A DNA stretch of 7,623 nt from assembly GCA_027023175.1 (NCBI GenBank), contig JALVWW010000283.1:1-7623 (forward strand), given 5' to 3'. Origin of the DNA: Campylobacterales bacterium (GTDB lineage: Bacteria; Campylobacterota; Campylobacteria; Campylobacterales; JALSKU01). The notes under the pieces are model-generated. The model searched no databases. It was given only the letters and a program-made list of their open reading frames with translations, and had not been told where the DNA came from. The position numbers and the translations under genes are program-made. Positions 1-6,360 of the stretch are shown here, piece by piece (positions within the stretch are counted from its first letter, which is position 1; every line of letters starts with the position of its first letter).

Positions 1-816
1 TAAAAGATTTAGTTTTAAAGCGAGAGTATTTGCCATGACTATACCTATGCTTACGGCTTCTCCGTGAAGATATCTTTTGTAATTTGTTTCATTTTCTATG
101 ACATGGGCAAAGGTGTGACCGTAGTTAAGCACTGCTCTTATGCCCGCTTCTTTTTCGTCTTTACTTACAACATCGGCTTTTATCTTTATGCATTTTTCTA
201 TGGCAATTTCCAGATTTTTCTCTTCCAAAAGAGTGTGGTCTTCGAGCCACTCAAAAAAATCTTTATCAAATGTAACAGCCATTTTTACTATCTCAGCAAC
301 TCCCGCTCCAAATTCTTTTTTTGGTAAAGTTTTTAAAAATTCAGTTTCACAGTAAACGGCTTGCGGTTGATAAAATGCTCCTATGAGATTTTTACCAAAT
401 TTGTTATTGACTCCGGTTTTTCCTCCTACGCTTGCATCAACTTGAGCCAGCAGGGTAGTCGGTACCTGGACAAATTCTATCCCTCTTAGGTGCAAAGATG
501 CCGCAAATCCTGTCATATCCCCTATGACTCCCCCTCCAAAAGCTATAAGTTGGGACTTTCTATCCAACTGATGTTCGTTTAGTCTATCAAGAATGTATGA
601 GATGGTTTGGAGGTTTTTATGCTCTTCACCGTCAGGGACAGTTATGATGTATAACTCTTTTGCTCTTATATGTTTAAGCAAAGTCTGCAAATGTAAGCCT
701 GATACTTTCGGGTTTGTGATAATGGCAACTTTTTTATCAAACGAAAGCTCATCCAACTCGTTTATAAAAACTTTATAGTTTTTTTTCTTCTCTTTTATTT
801 CTATCTTTATATTCAT
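1..816 (-). CDS. aroB: 3-dehydroquinate synthase, C-terminus cut by window edge
   Basis: AroB converts DAHP to 3-dehydroquinate, the second step of the cytosolic shikimate pathway, using NAD+ and a divalent metal. I translated the 272 residues present; family members are about 340-360, so roughly 75-80 residues lie beyond base 1. The NAD-binding stretch GGGVIGD is at residues 94-100 and GGKTGVN at 131-137. The three metal ligands of the family are visible: Glu175 in GVAEIVK, His234 in NYGHTF and His251 in LHGEAV. The start is the ATG at 816, eight bases after the upstream stop; its AAGGAT ribosome site overlaps that TAA stop, so translation is probably coupled to the COG3400-type gene. Codons 11-13 contain a run of eight A. 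No frameshift is seen. Identification is very secure; regulation presumably follows the shared promoter near 2240. Confidence 0.97.
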   Translation of the reverse strand, partial: MNIKIEIKEKKKNYKVFINELDELSFDKKVAIITNPKVSGLHLQTLLKHIRAKELYIITVPDGEEHKNLQTISYILDRLNEHQLDRKSQLIAFGGGVIGDMTGFAASLHLRGIEFVQVPTTLLAQVDASVGGKTGVNNKFGKNLIGAFYQPQAVYCETEFLKTLPKKEFGAGVAEIVKMAVTFDKDFFEWLEDHTLLEEKNLEIAIEKCIKIKADVVSKDEKEAGIRAVLNYGHTFAHVIENETNYKRYLHGEAVSIGIVMANTLALKLNLL

Positions 817-824
817 TTTTATCC

Positions 825-2231
825 TTACTGTTCTGTTATGGGAATAAATACCTGATAAGCACCGTTTAGCTTGAAGTAGAGCTTTTGAAAACTTTTGCTA
901 AACTGTGAGAGGATAGTAGCATTTCTTACTTTTTCATCAAAAGGTAAAAATTGCAATATATCATCTCTTGACTCCAACTCCATAATGGGATTGTTTTTTG
1001 GTTTTATTACTTTTACTTTCCTTTTAAACATACCCGCCAAATTTTTAAAATGATCAATAAGCTCATTGTTTACACCCAAATCTTCAGGGTCGTAGTCATA
1101 CAGCTCAATATCAAGGTCAAGTTGAGCGGATATGTCAAATATGGGAGCAGTCAGTTTTTCTATCTTTTCATTCTCTTCAGGCAGTATGACGCTTTGTTTT
1201 ATCTTGCTAAAGTCATAAATACCTGTTTTAAATATCGGAATTTTTGCATCATATAAAATACTCTTGTATCTTTCAAATATTTTATTGTTTACTATCATTA
1301 AGCCGATATTGGCTATATCCAAATCCTTAAAAAGAGTATGCTTAAAATCATCTGCTTCATAGTCTATAAAAACTCTAGTAGAGCATTTGTCGTAACTTTT
1401 TAGTTTTTCAAAGCATTTGGAATATGTGGGGTTTATTATCTTTATGATGAGTTTATTGTTGTTGAGAGACGAATGAAGCAAAAAGGCGCTGTTTATCATC
1501 TTTTCTATCTCTTCCGGGCTGTTTTGTATCATATCTACAAGAAGATATATGTTTTTGCCGTAGGGCGAGGGAAAGGAACCAAACTCCTGCTTTATACTTA
1601 TGCTAACACTTTGTAAAATATTTGGGTCTCCAATGACTAACAATATATCATTTGGAAATATCATGGTGGACGGTTTTGGTAGTATCATATCATTTGCACG
1701 ATATATGGCTGAAATCCTCCAGTTTTTTTGTTTTATAGTTGAAATGTGTCTGTAAACATAAGGGCTTCCAAAAGGTACATCTATCTCCATGATTTCACCG
1801 ATACCAAGCCCAACATTTTGTGCTATGACTGAAACATTGGGTAAAAAGTCAAAAAGTCTTGAAGAGAGAATTTCATTGGCATTTAAAAGTGAGAGATTGG
1901 TATCGTCCGAGTCTATATGCCACATATCAAGCATTACGACATGTATATCTTTGCTTAAGAGTCTTATATTTTTATAACTCTCAAGCGCATCAAATCTCTT
2001 TTTGACCACTATAAAAACTTCTACAATATTCTCTTTAAAAACAGACCTTAGTTTTGAAAAACTTGTAGGGTCAAATTTATAATATTTCACATGTTCAGCT
2101 TTTTTGTCGGTAATGGTTTTATCATTATAGTAAACTACGCTGTAGTTATTGTCGGCTGTGGTATCATTGCAAACTCTTTCTAAAAAATGTTTTGCTACAA
2201 TACCGTCTGCTATTATCAATATATCTTTCAT
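825..2231 (-). CDS. TrkA-C (RCK_C) domain protein, COG3400 type
   Basis: A 468-residue soluble protein with no signal peptide or membrane segment. Residues 1-125 look like a Rossmann/RCK_N domain (start ILIIADG) but lack a clean GxGxxG dinucleotide loop. Residues about 138-206, from NVGLGIGEIMEIDVPFGSPY to ILLVIGDPNIL, are a typical TrkA-C/RCK_C domain, the ligand-sensing module of K+ channel and transporter gating subunits. Residues 225-468 are a long extension I cannot assign. From memory, this family sits beside aroB and tgt in Campylobacter and relatives, and a MscS-type channel gene often follows aroB; that position is outside this window. The role is therefore inferred as cytosolic regulation of ion transport, partner unknown. 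It is the first gene of a pair with aroB. There is no ribosome site before the ATG, and the -10 box lies only six bases upstream, so the mRNA may be leaderless. Confidence 0.85.
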   Translation of the reverse strand: MKDILIIADGIVAKHFLERVCNDTTADNNYSVVYYNDKTITDKKAEHVKYYKFDPTSFSKLRSVFKENIVEVFIVVKKRFDALESYKNIRLLSKDIHVVMLDMWHIDSDDTNLSLLNANEILSSRLFDFLPNVSVIAQNVGLGIGEIMEIDVPFGSPYVYRHISTIKQKNWRISAIYRANDMILPKPSTMIFPNDILLVIGDPNILQSVSISIKQEFGSFPSPYGKNIYLLVDMIQNSPEEIEKMINSAFLLHSSLNNNKLIIKIINPTYSKCFEKLKSYDKCSTRVFIDYEADDFKHTLFKDLDIANIGLMIVNNKIFERYKSILYDAKIPIFKTGIYDFSKIKQSVILPEENEKIEKLTAPIFDISAQLDLDIELYDYDPEDLGVNNELIDHFKNLAGMFKRKVKVIKPKNNPIMELESRDDILQFLPFDEKVRNATILSQFSKSFQKLYFKLNGAYQVFIPITEQ

Positions 2232-2237
2232 ATAGAT

Positions 2238-2266
2238 ATTATAGCATAAATAGGAAGAAGGATGAA
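2238..2266 (-). promoter_or_regulatory. extended -10 promoter for COG3400-type gene and aroB
   Basis: On the minus strand TGCTATAAT is a perfect extended -10 (TATAAT at 2243-2238), six bases before the ATG at 2231. With a 17-bp spacer the -35 would be TTCATC (2266-2261), a weak match that lies inside the heptamer repeat. The expected start point is at or next to the ATG, which fits the absence of a ribosome site. On the plus strand the same bases hold TATTAT (2237-2242), a possible but poor -10 for tgt, so the divergent promoters may overlap. Confidence 0.6.
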
Positions 2267-2294
2267 GGTTGAAGGATGAAGGAAGAAGGATGAA
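2253..2294 (+). repeat. heptamer tandem repeat GGWWGAA, six copies, at tgt start
   Basis: The units are GGAAGAA, GGATGAA, GGTTGAA, GGATGAA, GGAAGAA, GGATGAA, equivalent to three 14-bp copies with two mismatches in the middle one. The repeat supplies the tgt ribosome site (AAGGA at 2279-2283, six bases from the ATG) and its last unit contains the tgt start codon. Each GGATGAA also has an ATG behind a purine-rich Shine-Dalgarno-like stretch, and because 7 is not a multiple of 3 the three ATGs fall in three different frames. Confidence 0.9.
2262..2293 (+). other. two chained five-codon mini-ORFs leading into tgt
   Basis: ATG at 2262 reads MKVEG and stops at TGA 2277-2279, which overlaps the next ATG (2276) as ATGA. 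That second ATG reads MKEEG and stops at TGA 2291-2293, which overlaps the tgt ATG (2290) as ATGA. Each has AGGA or AAGG six to seven bases upstream (2252-2255, 2265-2268). Whether they are translated depends on where the tgt transcript starts, which I cannot see. Confidence 0.4.
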
Positions 2295-3414
2295 ATTTAA
2301 AATAGACGCTGTTGACGGGGATGCAAGGGCTTGTACGATAGAGACTACACACAGTGTTATACAAACTCCTGTGTTTATGCCGGTAGGAACGGTAGGAAGT
2401 GTAAAAGCACTTGACGCTTATGATATGAGTGAGATATTGGATAGTAAAATCATTCTTGCCAATACTTATCATATGTATCTAAGACCGGGAGATAAAACTG
2501 TAAAAGAGTTTGGCGGACTTCATGGATTTACCACCTATGATAGAAGTTTTTTGACTGACAGTGGAGGGTTTCAGGCATTTTCACTGAGTTCTATCTCCAA
2601 AGCAGATCCAAATGGCATACACTTTAAAAGCCATATAGACGGCTCTTCACACTATTTTACACCTGAAAAAGTTTTGGATATTGAGTATAATTTAAATTCA
2701 GACATTATGATGATACTTGATGATTTAGTAGCGCTTCCCGCAACTAAAGAGAGGGTTAGACTCTCGATCCAGAGGACTTATGAGTGGGCTAAAAGGTCTA
2801 TAGAGTATCATAGCAAAATGAAACAGCTTGAAGAAAATTCTAAGCAAAATATCTTTGCTATCATTCAAGGAGGAACCGATAAAGAGTTTAGGAAAATTTC
2901 CGCTGAGGGTTTGGTTTCTTTAGAGGATTTTGACGGATATGCTATAGGGGGCTTAAGTGTAGGTGAAAGTAATGAAGAGATGTATGATATAGTCTCATAT
3001 ACCACTCCTTTTATGCCTAAAAATAAGCCAAGATACTTGATGGGAGTAGGAACACCGGAAGATTTGGTCGAAAATATCGAACGAGGAGTCGATATGTTTG
3101 ATTGTGTTATGCCTACAAGAAATGCAAGAAACGGAACTCTTTTTACAAGTTATGGTAAGATTAATGTAAAATCCTCAAGATATAAACATATAGATGAGCC
3201 TATAGATAGTGAGTGTGATTGTTACACTTGCAAAAGATACTCTCTTGGATATATACATCATCTTTTTAAAGCAAAAGAGATAACATACTTTAGACTCGCT
3301 TCTCTTCACAATCTTCACTATTATCTACACTTGGTAAAAGAGGCAAGAAATGCTATAATAGAAAAAAGATTTACACAATTTAAGAAAAATTTTTATAATA
3401 AAAGAGTAAAATAG
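2290..3414 (+). CDS. tgt: tRNA-guanine transglycosylase
   Basis: Tgt swaps guanine 34 of Asp, Asn, His and Tyr tRNAs for preQ1 during queuosine synthesis in the cytosol. The chosen start at 2290 gives 374 residues (E. coli 375), with a good AAGGA ribosome site; an in-frame TTG at 2269 would only add seven repeat-encoded residues. General base Asp90 is in TDSGGFQ, nucleophile Asp271 in FDCVMPTR, and the zinc site is Cys309, Cys311, Cys314 (CDCYTC) and His340. The base pocket reads LDDL at 143-146, where E. coli and Zymomonas have FDEC, so the pocket cysteine is Leu146; Val224 in GGLSVGE is kept as in preQ1-using enzymes. The gene diverges from the COG3400-type gene with 58 bp between. No GC-rich terminator follows it, so readthrough into the chemoreceptor gene is possible. 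Confidence 0.97.
   Translation: MKFKIDAVDGDARACTIETTHSVIQTPVFMPVGTVGSVKALDAYDMSEILDSKIILANTYHMYLRPGDKTVKEFGGLHGFTTYDRSFLTDSGGFQAFSLSSISKADPNGIHFKSHIDGSSHYFTPEKVLDIEYNLNSDIMMILDDLVALPATKERVRLSIQRTYEWAKRSIEYHSKMKQLEENSKQNIFAIIQGGTDKEFRKISAEGLVSLEDFDGYAIGGLSVGESNEEMYDIVSYTTPFMPKNKPRYLMGVGTPEDLVENIERGVDMFDCVMPTRNARNGTLFTSYGKINVKSSRYKHIDEPIDSECDCYTCKRYSLGYIHHLFKAKEITYFRLASLHNLHYYLHLVKEARNAIIEKRFTQFKKNFYNKRVK
3331..3359 (+). promoter_or_regulatory. candidate sigma-70 promoter inside tgt for the chemoreceptor
   Basis: TTGGTA (3331-3336), a 17-bp spacer, then TATAAT (3354-3359) preceded by TG at 3351-3352, making a perfect extended -10 TGCTATAAT identical to that at 2246-2238 on the other strand. 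Transcription would start near 3366 and give a leader of about 90 bases before the ATG at 3456. The match lies in tgt coding sequence, so chance is possible. Confidence 0.5.
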
Positions 3415-3455
3415 TTTTCCAAATTTTTATCTAAATTTATACAAAAGGATATGAA

Positions 3456-5048
3456 ATGCTAAAAACAATCAAATCTAAGCTGATAGCCACCACTTTGACA
3501 TTTTTTATAGTCGGCTCGGCAATTTTACTTATATTTATATCTTATAACTCGAATAAAATTATAAAAACTTCCACTACTGACAATATAGAAACGCTAAGCA
3601 ACACTATCTTTGTTGCCATAAGAACTGCTATGAATATGGGCGATCCAAAAATAGTGGAAGATACTTTGAAAACTATAAAAAAGATAAAAGGCATAGAAGA
3701 TATAGAGATAGACAAATCAAAAGAAGTTATTAAAACTTTTGGACTAAAAGACCACTTTACAACAAATAAAATGGTGCAAAAAGTTTTTCAGTCAAAAAAG
3801 CCTATTATTATAGAGCATACTATTAATGGAAAGCATATACTTGAACTTCATAAGCCTCTTGTCGCTACTACAGAATGTCTAGGATGTCATGCCACCTCAA
3901 GCAGAGGTGATGTGTTGGGCGTAATGAATCTTCAACTTTCATTGGAAAAAGCTGATAAAGAGATAAGTGACTTCAACTATCTTATAGTTGCAAGTCTCAT
4001 TATAGCTGCTATCATAGCTACCATAGGATTTTTACTCTTTTTTGGAAAAGAGATACTAAAGCCGTTACATTTTTTAACAACAAGAGTCAAAGATATAGCA
4101 ACCGGAGACGGCGACTTGACAAAAAGACTTAATTTTGTCAAAGAGGATGAGCTGTCCGAAGCCGGAAAATGGGTCGATACTTTTATAGAAAAAGTACAGC
4201 ACTCTGTCATAGAAGCCAAAAATTCAAGCGAACAAAATCTAAATCTTTCAAACGAATTGGAAAAAAGCTCTGATTATTTGAGCAAAGAGATAACCAATAC
4301 TCTAAAAGAGATAGAAGATGTCAACAAGATGGGTAGCAGCATGAAGTCTATCCTTGCCGATACGGTTGAGAGTGCCAAAAAAAGTAAAGAGGATATCGAA
4401 GAGGCCGATAAAAAACTTCAAGCTGTCAAAGAGAGTATAAATAAAATAAGTGAAAAGATGCAAGAGGAGTCTCATGCGGGAATCGAGCTGGCCAACAGGA
4501 TAAACGACCTGAATAAAACAGCAGAAGATACAAAACTTGTATTGACCAAAATTTCTGACATTTCAGACCAAACCAATCTTTTAGCACTCAATGCAGCTAT
4601 AGAAGCAGCAAGGGCAGGGGAGCATGGAAGAGGTTTTGCAGTAGTTGCTGATGAGGTAAGAAAATTGGCCGAGCAAACACAAAAATCACTTCTTGAGATA
4701 GATGCAACCACTAATTTAATGGTACAGGAAATCGCCAATGCAAGTGATGCTATCAGCAAAAATGCACACAATATTGAAAAATTGTCCACTGATGCTTTAG
4801 AAGTAAATGCAAATATAGATGAAACATCTCATACAGTCAGAGTTGCCCAGCAGGTTTCTGATGATTCTCTTAGAGAGTCAATAGAGTTGGCTGGAGATGT
4901 TGAAAAAATTCTATCTAAAATAGAAGAGGTTTATGGAACTTCCAAAGAAAATATAAAAGTTATAGAGGAGATGAAAAATATCTCCAAGAGGATAAAAGAG
5001 AGCGCAAAAGAGTTAAATGCAAAACTCAACAGCTTTAAGACTGCATAG
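3456..5048 (+). CDS. methyl-accepting chemotaxis protein with periplasmic haem c motif
   Basis: An inner-membrane chemoreceptor of 530 residues. Segments in order: transmembrane helix 1 about 11-30, periplasmic sensor about 31-173, transmembrane helix 2 about 174-197, HAMP about 198-250 (Pro203, GDGDLTKRL, DELSEAGKWV), then a coiled-coil signalling domain with its tip around 367-408 (QTNLLALNAAIEAARAGE, HGRGFAVVADEVRKLAEQT). Arm length of about 19-20 heptads is a rough count. The sensor contains CLGCH at 141-145, a c-type haem attachment motif, on the expected periplasmic side; His100, 121, 127 and 132 are possible distal ligands. Such haem c sensors are known in Geobacter chemoreceptors, so redox, O2 or NO sensing is inferred. 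There is no CheR-binding pentapeptide at the end (NSFKTA). The start ATG has AAGGAT at 3445-3450. It may use its own promoter in tgt and runs convergently into hisD. Confidence 0.93.
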   Translation: MLKTIKSKLIATTLTFFIVGSAILLIFISYNSNKIIKTSTTDNIETLSNTIFVAIRTAMNMGDPKIVEDTLKTIKKIKGIEDIEIDKSKEVIKTFGLKDHFTTNKMVQKVFQSKKPIIIEHTINGKHILELHKPLVATTECLGCHATSSRGDVLGVMNLQLSLEKADKEISDFNYLIVASLIIAAIIATIGFLLFFGKEILKPLHFLTTRVKDIATGDGDLTKRLNFVKEDELSEAGKWVDTFIEKVQHSVIEAKNSSEQNLNLSNELEKSSDYLSKEITNTLKEIEDVNKMGSSMKSILADTVESAKKSKEDIEEADKKLQAVKESINKISEKMQEESHAGIELANRINDLNKTAEDTKLVLTKISDISDQTNLLALNAAIEAARAGEHGRGFAVVADEVRKLAEQTQKSLLEIDATTNLMVQEIANASDAISKNAHNIEKLSTDALEVNANIDETSHTVRVAQQVSDDSLRESIELAGDVEKILSKIEEVYGTSKENIKVIEEMKNISKRIKESAKELNAKLNSFKTA

Positions 5049-5059
5049 CTTTAAGCTAT
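5045..5059. repeat. palindrome joining two convergent stop codons
   Basis: ATAGC, a five-base centre, then GCTAT form an inverted repeat that contains the chemoreceptor TAG (5046-5048) and the hisD TAG (5058-5056) as mirror images; only seven bases separate the genes. No T-run follows on either strand, so it would be at best a weak terminator or an mRNA 3' end structure. Confidence 0.6.
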
Positions 5060-6360
5060 ACAGTCTGATTGCTGTCCAGTCTTATCTGGACTGATTTTTG
5101 GTGAGCAGTTAGACCTTCTGTTTTAGCCAATAATGCACAAGCTTCTCCTATCTCTTTCATTCCCTCATCAGATATACTGATGATAGAAGACTTTTTGATA
5201 AAATTATCTACACTCAAAGGTGAGTAAAATTTAGCTGTTCCTCCGGTAGGTAGAGTATGATTTGGACCTGCTATATAGTCTCCTATTGGCTCAGGTGTAT
5301 TTTTGCCAAGAAATACAGCTCCTGCATGTTTTATGCTTGGCAGAAGCTCAAACGGCTTGAGCGTCATTATTTCCAAATGTTCAGGTGCAATTTTATTCAT
5401 CAATTCTACTGCTTCACTAAGATCATTTACTATGATGATAGCTCCTCTTTTTTCTATCGATTTTCTTGCTATCTCTTCACGAGGGAGTGTTTTTAAGAAT
5501 GAATAAACATGGTCTTTTGTTTGTAAAGCCAAATGTTTATCTGTAGTTATCATGATGGAGCTTGCCATTTCGTCGTGTTCGGCTTGAGATAAAAGATCGA
5601 TTGCCAAGTATTTTGCATTTGCACTGCTGTCACTTATGATACCTATCTCACTCGGACCTGCTATCATATCTATGTTTACTTCACCATATACCATCTTTTT
5701 TGCAGTTGCTACAAAAATATTGCCGGGGCCAGTTATGACATCAACTTTAGGTATGGTTTCAGTTCCGTAAGCCAAGGCGGCTATGGCACCTGCACCTCCG
5801 ACTTTAAAAGCCTGTTTGATTCCGCATATATGCATAGCAGCCAACAAAAGCTCATTTATCTCATTATTTGGAGTAGGGGTGCAAACTACTATCTCTTGTA
5901 CACCGGCTACTATAGCGGGAATGGCATTCATAAGAAGTGAGCTTGGATATGCCGCTTTGCCTCCGGGAATATAAAGCCCCGCACAATCAACCGGAGTTGC
6001 TTTTTGTCCCAGGATATTGCCGTTGTCTTCATAGTCAAACCACGACCTTGGCATCTGTTTCTCGTGGAAGCTTTTTATCCTGTCGTATGCCAAGTGCAAA
6101 GCATTTTTTAACTCATCATCAAGTTTATCATAAGCATTTTTCATGTCATCTTGGCTTATAGTAAGGTCATCATCACTTTTTGGATGCCAATTGTCAAACT
6201 TTTTAATGCTTTCTATGATAGCACTGTTTCCGTTTTCTTTTATATCATTTATAATCCCGTCAACTATCTTGGATACATTTTTCATATCCATTTTTCCGCG
6301 CTCTAAAAGCTCATCAAAATTTGTTTGAAAGTTATCATCATTTATACTGAAAATTTTCAT
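5056..6360 (-). CDS. hisD: histidinol dehydrogenase
   Basis: HisD oxidises L-histidinol to L-histidine in two NAD+-dependent steps, the end of histidine synthesis, as a cytosolic zinc enzyme. With the start at 6360 it has 434 residues, the same as E. coli. Catalytic and zinc residues line up: Gln259 and His262 in SQAEHDE, Glu327 and His328 in APEHLE, Asp361 in IGDYIAG and His420 near the end. The family signature around IDMIAGPSE is at 230-238 and GGAGAIAALAYGT at 188-200. An ATG at 6366 is also in frame, but it lies one base from the AAGGA site, whereas 6360 has seven bases of spacing and overlaps the upstream TGA as ATGA, so 6360 is preferred. It is the last gene of the fba operon, with no other his gene in view. 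Expression depends on readthrough of the two genes upstream, unless an unseen internal promoter exists. Confidence 0.97.
   Translation of the reverse strand: MKIFSINDDNFQTNFDELLERGKMDMKNVSKIVDGIINDIKENGNSAIIESIKKFDNWHPKSDDDLTISQDDMKNAYDKLDDELKNALHLAYDRIKSFHEKQMPRSWFDYEDNGNILGQKATPVDCAGLYIPGGKAAYPSSLLMNAIPAIVAGVQEIVVCTPTPNNEINELLLAAMHICGIKQAFKVGGAGAIAALAYGTETIPKVDVITGPGNIFVATAKKMVYGEVNIDMIAGPSEIGIISDSSANAKYLAIDLLSQAEHDEMASSIMITTDKHLALQTKDHVYSFLKTLPREEIARKSIEKRGAIIIVNDLSEAVELMNKIAPEHLEIMTLKPFELLPSIKHAGAVFLGKNTPEPIGDYIAGPNHTLPTGGTAKFYSPLSVDNFIKKSSIISISDEGMKEIGEACALLAKTEGLTAHQKSVQIRLDSNQTV
5074..5099 (+). terminator. candidate intrinsic terminator of the chemoreceptor gene
   Basis: GTCCAG (5074-5079), loop TCTTAT, CTGGAC (5086-5091), then TGA and five T (5095-5099). 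The stem is short (6 bp, four G-C pairs). It lies in the antisense of the last hisD codons, so the chemoreceptor transcript would extend about 50 bases into hisD before ending. Confidence 0.45.

Noticed and set aside
2269..2289. TTG at 2269 as tgt start
   Set aside because: It adds seven residues encoded only by the repeat; the ATG at 2290 has a well-spaced AAGGA and matches the family N-terminus.
2239..2472. Minus-strand reading frame of 77 codons with a PSSF-type repeat
   Set aside because: It is the antisense of the tgt start; the repeated PSSF residues are just the heptamer array read backwards.
3385..3394. AAAAATTTTT palindrome near the tgt end as a terminator
   Set aside because: It has no GC stem or usable loop and lies in coding sequence.
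4472..4789. Minus-strand frame of 105 codons opposite the chemoreceptor
   Set aside because: Shadow of the conserved signalling domain; no ribosome site and no recognisable protein.
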